Shown: positions 35,558 through 44,727, counted from the stretch's first letter. The stretch: DNA of 64,000 bases from Granulicella mallensis MP5ACTX8 (GCF_000178955.2 NC_016631.1:1922001-1986000), one strand, 5' to 3'. Notes: generated by a model from the letters alone, not told the origin. A program made the numbers and translations.

Positions 35558-35665
35558 AGCAAATCTCCTGTAGGTGTATAGCGAAACCAAGACGCTTATG
35601 GCCGTTTTTCCCCAGAAAAACGGTGCTGCACGCCCGATTCCACTTCACAGAAACAGGAGTTTGCT
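35558..35665. repeat. long stem-loop region after hspR
   Basis: AGCAAATCTCCTG (35558-35570) pairs with CAGGAGTTTGCT (35654-35665) with a one-base bulge. An inner perfect hairpin CCGTTTTT/AAAAACGG sits at 35602-35623. The segment ATAGCGAAACCAA also appears in the flanks of repeat A copies. It probably ends hspR transcription and may be a degenerate mobile repeat. Confidence 0.5.
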
Positions 35666-35747
35666 CTAGAGGCAGAGCCGCGTCGCGTAGACTTAAGAGG
35701 TTTGGGCTACAGTCGATAGTCCCTCAATCTTTTCCTGGCTTGGTGCG

Positions 35748-36929
35748 ATGAAGGTTTTGCTCCACATTCTGTTTTGGGTGGCTGCCGTAGGTTCAGTCAC
35801 TTCTTCGATTTACTGCGGCATGGTGCTGGTGGCAGCGGTGCGTTTCGGTTTGAGACGCCGTCGTGAGCAGAGTGCGCCGGCGGATTTTCTGCCACCTTTG
35901 AGCGTTCTGAAGCCATTGCACGGCACTGAGCCGGGCATGGAGCGGAACATTGAGACGTTCTTTGAACAGGACTACCCGGACTTCGAGTTGCTGTTCTGCG
36001 CCCGGCAGGAGAGCGATGCCGGGTTACAGCTTGCGCGCGAGGTCGGCAAGCGTTATCCCCACATCGATGCCAAGTATGTGACCTGCGGCGAACCCATGCC
36101 GAAGTTTCATAATGCCAAGGTCTTTTCGCTGGCCAAGCTCGACTCCGTGGCCAGGAACGACAACTACATCACGAGCGATGCGGATGTGCGTGTGGCGCCG
36201 AACTATCTTCAGCGCATGGTGCAGACGCTGAAAGACCCGCATGTGGGCCTGGCCTCGTGTGTATACCTTGGTACGGCGCATGAGCATGCCAGCTTCGCCT
36301 CGCAGCTCGACGCCGTCGGTAAGAGTGTCGAGATGACCTCTGGCGTCCTTGTCGCCGACATGATTGAGGGCACGAAGTTTGCACTGGGTGCGACGATGGC
36401 AGTGCGGCGCAAGAGCTTCCAGGATGTCGGCGGCTTCAACGAACTCGGGCAGTTCTATGCCGACGACTTTGTGCTGGGCAACCGGTTGTCGGCGCAGGGA
36501 ACCGGTGTCCTGCTGGCGACGCATGTCATCCGGCTGATGGTGCAGGATTCGCCCTTCTGGTTGAGCTTCCGCAATCAGCTCCGGTGGATGCAGAGCACGC
36601 GCCGGTCACGTCCATGGGGCCACTTCGGCAGCGGACTGACCTTTGCCATGCCCTTCGGTCTTCTAGGCCTCTTGTGGGGATTGCTCAGTGGCAATCCAGT
36701 GCTTGGATTGCTCTGGCTTGCGAGCTCGGTGATCAACCGCTGGCTGCAGGCGGGAACGATTCTCAACGTCATGGGAGACCCGGAGTGGATGCGTGGCGCT
36801 GCGATCTATCCGCTGCGCGACTTTCTGGGATGGACGTTGTGGCTGGGCAGCTATGGTGGCGACAACTTCTACTATCGCGGCAAGATCTACAAGCTGAAGG
36901 ACGGCGGTCGCGTCGAGTCGCCAGATTAG
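35748..36929 (+). CDS. GT21 ceramide-glucosyltransferase-like / HpnI-like glycosyltransferase
   Basis: A 393-residue membrane GT2/GT21 enzyme. One N-terminal helix (about 5-28) is followed by the catalytic domain with LKPLHGTEPGMERN, SDADVRV (D2), FYADDF (D3) and RNQLRWMQSTR (the (Q/R)xxRW acceptor motif), then two or three C-terminal helices. Bacterial homologues include HpnI, which adds N-acetylglucosamine to bacteriohopanetetrol, so hopanoid or sphingolipid glycosylation is likely. No other hpn gene is visible in the window. Convergent with the GT39 pair across hairpin C. Confidence 0.8.
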   Translation: MKVLLHILFWVAAVGSVTSSIYCGMVLVAAVRFGLRRRREQSAPADFLPPLSVLKPLHGTEPGMERNIETFFEQDYPDFELLFCARQESDAGLQLAREVGKRYPHIDAKYVTCGEPMPKFHNAKVFSLAKLDSVARNDNYITSDADVRVAPNYLQRMVQTLKDPHVGLASCVYLGTAHEHASFASQLDAVGKSVEMTSGVLVADMIEGTKFALGATMAVRRKSFQDVGGFNELGQFYADDFVLGNRLSAQGTGVLLATHVIRLMVQDSPFWLSFRNQLRWMQSTRRSRPWGHFGSGLTFAMPFGLLGLLWGLLSGNPVLGLLWLASSVINRWLQAGTILNVMGDPEWMRGAAIYPLRDFLGWTLWLGSYGGDNFYYRGKIYKLKDGGRVESPD

Positions 36930-37002
36930 AAAGGCAGAGTGTAGAGAATAGAGTGTAGAGAAGGACGATTTCTCTACACTCTATTCTCTACACTCTGCCT
37001 TT
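36930..37002. repeat. repeat family C: 33-bp perfect hairpin between convergent genes
   Basis: Left arm 36930-36962 and right arm 36970-37002 are exact 33-bp inverted repeats (starting AAAGGCAGAGTGTAGAGAA) around a 7-nt loop GGACGAT. Each arm is itself a tandem of GAGTGTAGAGA units. It occupies the entire gap between the stop codons of the convergent glycosyltransferase genes and overlaps the TAA of the GT39 gene. It probably acts as a bidirectional terminator. Confidence 0.9.
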
Positions 37003-39049
37003 AGCGATTCGTGAGGATTGTCTTGCCGCCGGAGTCGGCGAAGTCGATGACCTTGCCGTGGATGCTGAGTTCCTGCTCGCGCTGCCTGGGGTTGTAGGTC
37101 AGCAGGAAGACGCGCTGAGAGCCGCCCCAGAGTTGGCGCAGGCTGGCTTCATCTTCAAAGATATGCGGCGCATCCGGCCAGAAGCTGCCGAACCAGGGTC
37201 CATTGACGTGGCCATTGACCAGCAGAACGGGCTGGTCGGTGTAGAAGAGCAGCGTGGATCCGGCGGTAAGTTCGCCGTCGATCAGGATCAGGTCGCCGGG
37301 TTTGCGCGCTGTGTTGACCGCGAGGGCGAGATCTTTCGAGCCGAGGATGGGATAGAAGCGCACGAGGCCTTCGTGTGCGGCCAGCAGAACTCCGGCCATG
37401 CTGAGAGCGACGATTAAGTTCGCTGCAAAGGTGCGTCCTCTACGGCGCAGCAGATGAGACCCAGGGCCGAGTGCGAGCATGCAGAGAGCGACCGTCCACA
37501 ACGGGCCGCGGAAGAAGCCCATCGCATTGCTGGTGAGATCGAAGACATGCCCGAGAGAGAGGTTGTAGAGCGCCGGGTTCGTGCTCAACAGGGAGTTCAG
37601 ATCGACGCCTGTGGCTGGAGTATGTGCGGTTGCGGCGAGGTAAGCGCATACAACGAAGAGCAGAGCGCCGAACGGAGCCAGACCCCAGAAAGAGGCTTGT
37701 AGCGCTTGCCGCTGAGTCTGATTGATGGGAGCGGGTACACCGATACTGGCGCTGAGAGGGCGGCGATCGGCAGCGGCGAGCATGCCTCCAACGAGTAGCG
37801 CCAGGGCCGGCAGTGCAGGCAGGTGGTAGTACTCCTGGCGGGAAGAGACCGTGAAGAAGCCCAGCACGATGCCAGCCCAGAGGAGCAGAGAAAGTGCGGC
37901 CTCATGGCTTCGAGCTGAGGATTGGAGTGCCGTTAGGGTGTCATAGCCCGCGGCGATATCGGAGTCGAAGCGCAGGGGAGCCTCGCGGGGCTGGCGGAGA
38001 TCTCGAAAGGCATTCTTCAGAGAGCCCAGCAAAAAGGCAGACCAGGGCAGGAGCCACAGCACGAGCAGCAGCCAGAAGATCGGGCGGGGCACGTTCCCGT
38101 AGTCGTGGGGAATGCGTTTTCCCATGAAGCGCGCGACGTGCTCGTTGTAGAGATAGAACCAGGCCCATCCGGCGCGGGCGGGGAGGCCGACACCCGCAGG
38201 CATCGAGATCGCCGGATTGCGCAGCGCCACGAGGATGTGCCACGGAGCGGCGAGCAGCAGGAACAGGCCGGTCGCCGCGGGGATCTGCAGCTTCAGCAGG
38301 AGCTTCAGTTGCCGCGTGAAGAAGAGATAGAACAGGACGAAGCCGATCGGGAAGACGATTCCGATGAGCCCCTTGGTCAGCAGATCGAGCGCCATGACAG
38401 CCGCAAAGCCAAGGCTCGGAAGGAGTGCGGAGCGATCTTCTCTCAGCCGGTCGAGCGCGATCAGGAAGAGATGGACCGACAGCGTCATCCAGAGGGCGAT
38501 GAGAATGTCAGGAATATAGAAGCGCGTGTAGAGGTAAGGGCCGATGGAGGTAGCCATCGCCAGGGCCCCGTAGAGACCGCCACGGTCGGGGGATTCTAGC
38601 GGGGAGACGGTGCTGAAGAGGCGGATGCCCAGCGCATAGACCGCAAACAGTAGCGCCAGCACGCCCAAGGCGAGCGGTAGCCGCGCGGCCCAGTCGTGCG
38701 GCCCGAAAAGGCGCATCGAACCGGCAGCCATCCAGTACATCAGGGGAGGCTTGTCGAAGAAGCGAATGCCGTCGATGGTGGGGGTGATGAAGTCGTGGCG
38801 CTGCAGCATCTCGCGCGCGATCTGGATGTAGACAGAGTCGACGTCATCGAGCAGACCCGGGGTGAAGAGGCCCCCGATCTGCAGCACAAGCCACGCAACC
38901 ACGATCAGTCCTACGGAGTTGGGGTTCCAGCGTTTGCGTGGAGCGTGCGTTGACGACGTAGGAACTGATGCGTGGGTAAAGGTAGATTCGGTCACAGATG
39001 GCAGGTAAACGTGGCTTTCATAGTCGGCGTCTTTGACGCAGGGTGTCAA
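37001..39049 (-). CDS. GT39-family (ArnT/PMT-like) membrane glycosyltransferase
   Basis: A 682-residue integral membrane enzyme with about 12 helices transferring a sugar from a polyprenyl-phosphate donor to a lipid or protein in the periplasm. PMT/ArnT signatures: LLDDVDSVYIQIAREML (about 67-83, acidic catalytic loop) and RFFDKPPLMYWMAAGS (about 98-113). A soluble C-terminal domain covers about 570-680. Second gene of a two-gene unit: its TTG start overlaps the stop of the homologous upstream gene (39046-39049). The two are paralogues, probably arisen by duplication. Confidence 0.85.
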   Translation of the reverse strand: MTPCVKDADYESHVYLPSVTESTFTHASVPTSSTHAPRKRWNPNSVGLIVVAWLVLQIGGLFTPGLLDDVDSVYIQIAREMLQRHDFITPTIDGIRFFDKPPLMYWMAAGSMRLFGPHDWAARLPLALGVLALLFAVYALGIRLFSTVSPLESPDRGGLYGALAMATSIGPYLYTRFYIPDILIALWMTLSVHLFLIALDRLREDRSALLPSLGFAAVMALDLLTKGLIGIVFPIGFVLFYLFFTRQLKLLLKLQIPAATGLFLLLAAPWHILVALRNPAISMPAGVGLPARAGWAWFYLYNEHVARFMGKRIPHDYGNVPRPIFWLLLVLWLLPWSAFLLGSLKNAFRDLRQPREAPLRFDSDIAAGYDTLTALQSSARSHEAALSLLLWAGIVLGFFTVSSRQEYYHLPALPALALLVGGMLAAADRRPLSASIGVPAPINQTQRQALQASFWGLAPFGALLFVVCAYLAATAHTPATGVDLNSLLSTNPALYNLSLGHVFDLTSNAMGFFRGPLWTVALCMLALGPGSHLLRRRGRTFAANLIVALSMAGVLLAAHEGLVRFYPILGSKDLALAVNTARKPGDLILIDGELTAGSTLLFYTDQPVLLVNGHVNGPWFGSFWPDAPHIFEDEASLRQLWGGSQRVFLLTYNPRQREQELSIHGKVIDFADSGGKTILTNR

Positions 39050-41043
39050 TGAGAGTCTATCGTCTTCGAACCGTCAGGCGTCTCCGAATCCACAGGCTGC
39101 GGCCGGTCGAGCGGACGGTCCGTGACCAGCGCCTTGCCAGAGGTTTCGTCCAATACGATCTGCCGCTTCCCGAGGAGGCGGTCGACCTCATCGCGTTTCT
39201 CCTCCGGAACGAAGAGCAGCTTGCGCGGCCCTGTGCCCCACTGGGCGAGAAGCTGCTCGTGCGTGAGGAAGATCGGAGGAGCGTCCGGGAAGCTGCTGCC
39301 GAAGAGCATGGAGGTGCTGCGGCCATCGACGAGCAATACCTGGCGGTCGAGATAGAAGGGAATCGACGACCCGTAGGCCTGGTCTCCGTAGAGGAGAACT
39401 TCGTTCGTCGACGAGAGGTTACCGTTACGCTCCAGGCTTTGGATCCGCGCGGCGAAGTTCTGCGAGGAGAGCATGGGAGAGAACCGCACCAGCGCAATGT
39501 GGGCGGCGATGAGGAAGACGGCGGAGGTCAATGCCATGGCGAGTGTGGCCGCGACGTGTTTACGACGAACTCGCAGCATCCAGGCGCTTACCGGACCGAT
39601 GGCAAAGGCCAGGGCGGCCAGGGCGGCGGGCAGTCGCAGGGCGGCGAACGAGGCCCCGGTGAGGTCGAAGAAGTGCGACATCGAGAGGGTGTAGTCGCCC
39701 ACCCCGCGATGCGCGAGCAGGTCGCCGATGTCGGGGACGAAGGCCATGTGGCGCGAGGTCCAGAGGCCGAAGCCAAGTGCGATGGCGACAGCGAGGCCGA
39801 TGACCGCGAAGGCCGCGTGGGCTGAGGTGATGGCGCGTCCCAGAGTGCGGTCGGTCTGTTGTTCAGCGCGGACGAGCGTCGCGGCCAGCAACATGAGCAG
39901 AGGCAGGTAGACCGGAAAGGTGTAGTACTCCTGGTTGGTGGAGAGAGAAAAGAAGAGAAGAATCAGGCCGGAGTAAAGCACAAGGAGCAGCGTGGTGCGC
40001 TGGGTCTCGGTTGTCGCCGTGAGAAGCCGAGACCTGCGCCTCCAGGCTGTAATGAGCGCGACCGGCGCAAAGAGGCTCCAGGGGAACAGCCAGACGAGGT
40101 GCAGCGACCAGTAGAGATAGCCCGGCAGCTTGTTGTAGTCGCGCGGAATGCGGCGGCCGAGGAAGCGCAGGACGTGTTCGTTAATGAAGTAGAACCAGAA
40201 GAACCCGTGCCCATTGGATCCACCCGTGTTTCGCAGGCTGGCGAGAACGTGCCAGGGAGAAGCGATCAGAAGGAACAGCAGCAGGCCGCTGAAGGGGCGC
40301 AGCTGGCGCCACTGTCTCCATTGGCCGGTAAGCGTGAGGTAGATCATGGCTACGCCGCCGACGAACACGATAGCGATCAGGCCCTTGGTGAGCACCGCAA
40401 GAGCTAGTGCAACCCAGAAGGTGTAGGCGTGCCTGCGCAAGCCTGAATCGAGTGCGCGTTGCAGCGAATACAGCCCGAGGCAGAGGAACAGCGACAGCAG
40501 GACTTCCGGAATAAAGATGCGGGTGAAGAGAAAGATGCCTGCCGAGGTGAGCGTAAAGATGCCTGTGTAGAGCGCCGTCCGGCTGTCAAAGACACGCCGC
40601 GACCAGGCATAACCCAGCAAGGCCAACCCCAGAACGGCAAGGGCGGTCGGCAGATGAACCGCGAAGGTCTCCGCGCCGAACAGTCGCAGGCTGATGGCTA
40701 CGAGCCAGTAGGGCAGGGGCGGCTTTTCGAGGTAGCGGATGCCGTCGACGTGCAGCGTAACCCAATCGCCGGTGTGGACCATGGCCTGCGCGGCCTGGGC
40801 ATGGGTGGCGTCGGCGTCGTCCAGAAGAGGCGGCGTCCAGAGCGATGCGGCGAAGATGGCGATCCAAAGCCCCAGCAACAGGCAAAGGTGCGGGAGGGGC
40901 CAGCGGGCGTTTTCTTGCGAATGTTTTTTGGGGGTGCCGGGTTGAAGAGAGGCGGCTCCCGGCGAATCTGTCTTTCGTTCGCTGGAGGGATATTCGGGCT
41001 GCAAAATGGCGGCGAGTGCCGGGCCTGTAAGTGAGTCGCTCAT
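39046..41043 (-). CDS. GT39-family (ArnT/PMT-like) membrane glycosyltransferase
   Basis: A 665-residue paralogue of the next gene in the unit, with the same arrangement: PLLDDADATHAQAAQAM (acidic loop, about 70-86), IRYLEKPPLPYWLVAISLRLFG (cut as YLEKPPLPYW, about 102-111), about 12 helices and a soluble C-terminal domain with a nucleotide-sugar-like strand pattern (about 560-660). ArnT-type enzymes modify lipid A with aminoarabinose; which glycan is used here is unknown. The ATG at 41043 starts the operon, divergent from ppx with a 160-bp spacer. Confidence 0.85.
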   Translation of the reverse strand: MSDSLTGPALAAILQPEYPSSERKTDSPGAASLQPGTPKKHSQENARWPLPHLCLLLGLWIAIFAASLWTPPLLDDADATHAQAAQAMVHTGDWVTLHVDGIRYLEKPPLPYWLVAISLRLFGAETFAVHLPTALAVLGLALLGYAWSRRVFDSRTALYTGIFTLTSAGIFLFTRIFIPEVLLSLFLCLGLYSLQRALDSGLRRHAYTFWVALALAVLTKGLIAIVFVGGVAMIYLTLTGQWRQWRQLRPFSGLLLFLLIASPWHVLASLRNTGGSNGHGFFWFYFINEHVLRFLGRRIPRDYNKLPGYLYWSLHLVWLFPWSLFAPVALITAWRRRSRLLTATTETQRTTLLLVLYSGLILLFFSLSTNQEYYTFPVYLPLLMLLAATLVRAEQQTDRTLGRAITSAHAAFAVIGLAVAIALGFGLWTSRHMAFVPDIGDLLAHRGVGDYTLSMSHFFDLTGASFAALRLPAALAALAFAIGPVSAWMLRVRRKHVAATLAMALTSAVFLIAAHIALVRFSPMLSSQNFAARIQSLERNGNLSSTNEVLLYGDQAYGSSIPFYLDRQVLLVDGRSTSMLFGSSFPDAPPIFLTHEQLLAQWGTGPRKLLFVPEEKRDEVDRLLGKRQIVLDETSGKALVTDRPLDRPQPVDSETPDGSKTIDSH

Positions 41044-41203
41044 TGATTTGTTTTTGTTCTGTCGTTTTCTTTCATCTGAGCGCGCCTGAGCCTCTCATCT
41101 GTACAAGAATAGATGCTGGAACAAGTCCATCCGACGGTGGGTCTGTGCATGTATCTTGCAAAGAGTCGGACGCTTCAGCATTTCGAAAGGATTCAAGCAC
41201 CCT

Positions 41204-42778
41204 ATGCCCACGTTTGCGGCCATCGATATCGGATCGAACTCGTGCAGGCTCGCCATCGCGTCCGTACAGCAACACCGCCTGAAGACGCTGCATGAAGACC
41301 GTGAAGTTACCCGGCTGGGAGAGAGTGTCTTCGAGACCGGGGTCATCTCCCCCGAGTCGATGGCCGGCACCATCAAGGCGCTGAAGCGCTTCCAAAAGGC
41401 CGTGCAGGCGCATGTGGTGGATAAGGTCCGCGTTGTAGCGACCAGCGCCATGCGCGATGCGCGCAACTCGGAGGCCTTCCGGGCCTGGGTGAAGTCGACC
41501 ACTGGCTGGAATGTGGAGGTCATCTCAGGGCTGGAAGAGGGCAGGCTGATCCATCTTGGCGTTGTCACGCATGAGCCGGGCGCGCGGGGAAGATGCTTGC
41601 TCATCGATCTTGGCGGCGGTAGCTGCGAGGTCACGCTGTCGGAGGGCGGACGCATCAAGGAGATGGTCAGTCTGCCTCTTGGCGCTGTCAGACTGCAGCA
41701 GGAGTTTCTACGCAATGATCCGCCGACGAAGGAAGATGTCGCGCGGCTGCGTCAGTACATCGACCGCGAACTCCGCAAGGGCGAACGCAAGTTTGGTCTG
41801 CCGAAGGTGGCTCTGGTGATCGCTACCTCCGGCACTGCGGCGGCGCTGGCTGAGGCCAGCAACTCGCTCGCCCTGGGGCTGGAGAAGAAGAAATCCGCCA
41901 AGGCTTCGAATGGCAAAACAACGGTCCAGCGCGTGAAGATCCTGGAGGCCGAGACCGGAGCGGTGCGCAAGCTGGCGGACCGCCTGTTGAAGATGAACAA
42001 TGCACAGCGCGCGGCGGTGGCGGGCATCGGCCCGCGGCGTTCGGAGATCATCATCGGCGGCGCACAGGTCTATGCATCATTGCTGGAGCGCATGGCGCTG
42101 AAGGGCTTTCGTTACTCTCCGCTGGGTCTGCGGGACGGCATGCTGGCGCAGATGCTGGGCGACGCCGACACGCGGGCCAGCGTACATCGCACGATGGAGG
42201 CCGAGCGCTGGGAGGGTGTGCTGGAGGTGTGCCGTCGCTACGGCATCGATCCGCGCAGGGCCGAACCGGAGCGCCAGCATGCCGTGCAGCTCTTCGATCA
42301 GTTACAGCGTGTGCATGAGCTGCCGCCGGAGTACAGGCTCTGGCTGGAGGCCGCGACGATGATGCAGGAGGTGGGCAAGTTCATGAACCACCAGGGCCAC
42401 CACCGGCATGCGCAGTACATCATTGCGAACTCGGAGATCTTCGGCTTCTCGCCGCAACAGCGCGCGATTGTGGCGGCGATTGCGCGGTATCTTGGTAAGT
42501 CGCGACCGGAGCCCATGGACCGCATCATGCGCCAGGTTCCGGTAGAGGAGCATGTGCATGTGGCGCGGGCGGTGGTATTGCTGCGACTGTCGCAGGCACT
42601 GAACCAGGATCGTGCGACGGCGGCGGTGCGGCTGCAGACACGGGTCTATCCGAAGCGGGTGGTGTTGAACCTGAAGCCCGCGCGCGGCAGGGCGGAGCTC
42701 GAAGTGTGGTCGCTGAAGAAGGAAGCGGCTTACTTCCGTGAGATCTTCCGGCGCGAGCTCTTCGTCGAAGTGGCATAG
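41204..42778 (+). CDS. Ppx/GppA phosphatase family (exopolyphosphatase-type)
   Basis: A 524-residue actin-fold phosphatase hydrolysing polyphosphate or pppGpp. The N-terminal phosphate-binding loop is AAIDIGSNSCRLAI (about 5-18), the second ATPase-fold motif LLIDLGGGSCEVTLSEGG (about 138-155), plus TSAMRDARNSE. The C-terminal HD-like domain (about 320-500) has EVGKFMNHQGHHRHAQYII. Start at ATG 41204 (MPTFAAIDIG). It overlaps the convergent sixA-like gene by 49 bp at the 3' end. Confidence 0.88.
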   Translation: MPTFAAIDIGSNSCRLAIASVQQHRLKTLHEDREVTRLGESVFETGVISPESMAGTIKALKRFQKAVQAHVVDKVRVVATSAMRDARNSEAFRAWVKSTTGWNVEVISGLEEGRLIHLGVVTHEPGARGRCLLIDLGGGSCEVTLSEGGRIKEMVSLPLGAVRLQQEFLRNDPPTKEDVARLRQYIDRELRKGERKFGLPKVALVIATSGTAAALAEASNSLALGLEKKKSAKASNGKTTVQRVKILEAETGAVRKLADRLLKMNNAQRAAVAGIGPRRSEIIIGGAQVYASLLERMALKGFRYSPLGLRDGMLAQMLGDADTRASVHRTMEAERWEGVLEVCRRYGIDPRRAEPERQHAVQLFDQLQRVHELPPEYRLWLEAATMMQEVGKFMNHQGHHRHAQYIIANSEIFGFSPQQRAIVAAIARYLGKSRPEPMDRIMRQVPVEEHVHVARAVVLLRLSQALNQDRATAAVRLQTRVYPKRVVLNLKPARGRAELEVWSLKKEAAYFREIFRRELFVEVA

Positions 42779-43287
42779 AGCGAGCGCACAATGCGCGGGT
42801 CGAGCAGCCACTGTAGCGTAGCGGGGCCGCGCATGAGGGTCAGGCGCGCGAGCGAGCCTTTGCGCAGCCGCACGCGTGAGGGCGTGCGGTCGTCGAGCGA
42901 AGAGATCGAGGACACCGAAGGATCGATGAGTTGGCCGAGGAAGGCCGTGATGTTGGGGTTGTGGCCCACGACGAGCAGGTTTTCGTGCGGCGCACACTCG
43001 CGCAGCAGGCGTTGAAACTGGTCGAAGGTCGCGGTTGGGGCGAGCGCGTTGGAGATCAGGATGCGCGATTCATAGCCGGTCTCGGTGCCGACCAGCTGCG
43101 CGGTCTGCAGGCTGCGCTTGAGCGGGCTGGAGACGATGAGGTCGAAGTTGATCTTCATCGCCATCAGGACGTGGGCCAGTTGAAGGCAGTGGCTCTTGCC
43201 GTCCTTATCCAGTGGGCGCTTGAGGTCGAGTAGGGGATTGATACGCCGCGTTCCAGCGCTGGCGTGGCGAAGAATAAATAGGTTCAT
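42730..43287 (-). CDS. SixA-like phosphohistidine phosphatase
   Basis: A 185-residue histidine phosphatase superfamily member. The catalytic motif is LFILRHASAGTR (about 3-14; RHA rather than RHG, as in SixA). Conserved Arg in SSPLKRSLQTAQ and His in LLVVGHNPN (about 98-106). SixA removes phosphate from histidine-phosphotransfer domains. The C-terminal tail (TSTKSSRRKISRK) is basic and encoded opposite the end of ppx, an extra segment that SixA proteins usually lack. Confidence 0.82.
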   Translation of the reverse strand: MNLFILRHASAGTRRINPLLDLKRPLDKDGKSHCLQLAHVLMAMKINFDLIVSSPLKRSLQTAQLVGTETGYESRILISNALAPTATFDQFQRLLRECAPHENLLVVGHNPNITAFLGQLIDPSVSSISSLDDRTPSRVRLRKGSLARLTLMRGPATLQWLLDPRIVRSLYATSTKSSRRKISRK

Positions 43288-43511
43288 GCGGTCTTACGTT
43301 TCTCTGGGGTGTGCCGGTTCGTCGTGACCACCCTTACTTAATAGGGATGATCAACGGGGCGAACGGGTTGTGCGGTTACGGGTCTCTCCATTTTAGAGCG
43401 GTTTTGAGGCGAAGGTAGTGCAAATCGGGGTCCCCTGAAAGATTGGTCGCGAGACCAGGTGTGCCCGACGAACGGGGGATAACAACGAATCACATATTCC
43501 GCTTCCCCCCC

Positions 43512-43527
43512 ACAGAGACGTCATCCT
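43512..43527. repeat. left remnant of repeat family A copy 4, split by the IS110 element
   Basis: ACAGAGACGTCATCCT matches the left terminus and flank of family A (compare CCCCACAGAATCGTCATCCTGAGCGG in copy 3, i.e. the end GTCATCCT). The repeat stops abruptly at 43527 and resumes with CTGAGCGGAGCG at 44728, after the IS. Similarity to the flank of copy 3 can be followed left to about 43495 (TTCCGCTTCCCC). The spacer 43288-43494 between it and sixA shows no gene. Confidence 0.8.
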
Positions 43528-43534
43528 TGTATCT

Positions 43535-43720
43535 ATAAGTGAGCGACAGTGTTTGTAGGAGACTGTCGTAGAGGGGGGAACCGATGTATTGGTTCCCCCA
43601 CGGGCGGACGGCACCCGTTCATCCTGTGGTCTATTGACCGACGCTCAGCCCCGGGACCGCTGCCCAAGTCGCGCACGACCGAAGAGTCGCATGATTTCAG
43701 TCGCACATACAAGGCAGGTT
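43535..43720 (+). ncRNA. predicted IS110 bridge RNA
   Basis: Non-coding 5' region of the IS. A stem CGACAGT/ACTGTCG (43544-43550, 43562-43568) and a 9-bp perfect stem GGGGGAACC/GGTTCCCCC (43574-43582, 43591-43599) come first. A loop-like region then carries TCATCCT (43619-43625), identical to the left target with its core, a small hairpin GGTC-TATT-GACC, and CGCTCAG (43642-43648), complementary to the right target CTGAGCG. Further on, CAGTCGC (43698-43704) equals the right IS end and ATACAAG (43707-43713) is complementary to the left IS end with core (CTTGTAT). These are the four guides a bridge RNA should have. The donor guides sit close together, so that fold is less certain. Confidence 0.72.
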
Positions 43721-43723
43721 ACC

Positions 43724-44695
43724 GTGACACGCATGATTTGTGGAGTGGATATATCCTCAGCCTCTTTGGCGGTACGGATAGGCCGAGAGGGTGCAGCAGC
43801 CAGTTTTGCCAATACGGTGGAAGGCATCAGTGAGTTGGTTGCGTTCTGCCGGTTGCACCAGGTAGATCTGGTGGCGATGGAGGCCACCGGGGGCTACGAA
43901 AAGCAGAGCTTCGCGTTGCTCTCAGAACAGGGGCTGGCTGTGACCATCCTCAACCCGCGCGCGGTCCGTCAGTTCGCGCTCAGCATGGGGAGAGCCGAGA
44001 AGACCGATGCGATCGACGCAGGTATGATCGCCTGGTTCGCGGAGGTGAAGAACTCCCAGCCGATGTGCCTGTCGCCGGCCAGCCAGCATCACCTGCGCGC
44101 GCTGGTGACACGCCTGCGCCAGCTCACCGAGGTTCACACCGCTCAGCGCAACCAGCAGCGCCTGATCACCGACCCTGCCGTGCAGGCCTCGTTCACCGAA
44201 CTGCTGGCCGTAATCAACCGTCAGATCCGTGAACTGGCCGCAGCCATCGCGGCGTTACTAGCTGCCGACCCGCTCTGGAGCCAACTCGATCAGGCCTTCC
44301 GCACCATCAAGGGCGTGGCCGACCGCACCGTAGCGCGCCTCATGGCCGAGATGCCCGAGATCGGAACCCTGTCTAACAAAACCATCTCCAAGCTGGCCGG
44401 TGTTGCCCCGCTGGCCAACGACAGCGGTAAGCACCAGGGCAAACGCAGGGTGCGCGGAGGTCGTTCCTCTGTCCGCGAGATCCTGTTCATCGTTGCCAGC
44501 GTCGTTGGCCGCTACGAACCCGACTTCATCGCCTTCCGAGAACGGCTCGCCAACGCGGGAAAGCCTCCCAAAGTCATACGCATCGCCTTAGCTCACAAAC
44601 TGCTCGTTCGACTCAACGCAAAAGCCCGCGAAGTCCGATCTCAGTTCCTCCACTCTCAACCAAACCCCTCTTCCCAACAATCCATCACCGCATAA
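43724..44695 (+). CDS. IS110 family transposase (DEDD/RuvC-like plus serine recombinase domain)
   Basis: A 323-residue RNA-guided recombinase. The N-terminal RuvC-like DEDD residues are visible: Asp9 in CGVDISS, Glu53 in AMEATGGYE, Asp95 and Asp98 in KTDAIDAGM. The C-terminal Tnp domain has the catalytic Ser (about 234) in VAPLANDSGKHQGKRRVRGG. The GTG at 43724 is preceded by GGCAGG and comes just after the last predicted guide; ATG 43733 is also possible. A longer frame from 43589 would translate the bridge RNA and is rejected. Full length, so the element may be active. Confidence 0.9.
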   Translation: MTRMICGVDISSASLAVRIGREGAAASFANTVEGISELVAFCRLHQVDLVAMEATGGYEKQSFALLSEQGLAVTILNPRAVRQFALSMGRAEKTDAIDAGMIAWFAEVKNSQPMCLSPASQHHLRALVTRLRQLTEVHTAQRNQQRLITDPAVQASFTELLAVINRQIRELAAAIAALLAADPLWSQLDQAFRTIKGVADRTVARLMAEMPEIGTLSNKTISKLAGVAPLANDSGKHQGKRRVRGGRSSVREILFIVASVVGRYEPDFIAFRERLANAGKPPKVIRIALAHKLLVRLNAKAREVRSQFLHSQPNPSSQQSITA

Positions 44696-44727
44696 AATAC
44701 TCAGCTCTTGACAAAACAAGACAGTCG

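Noticed and set aside
43589-43723. N-terminal extension of the IS110 transposase from 43589 or 43691
   Set aside because: It would translate the predicted bridge RNA, adds non-conserved Arg/Pro-rich sequence, and the family start is a few residues before CGVDIS.
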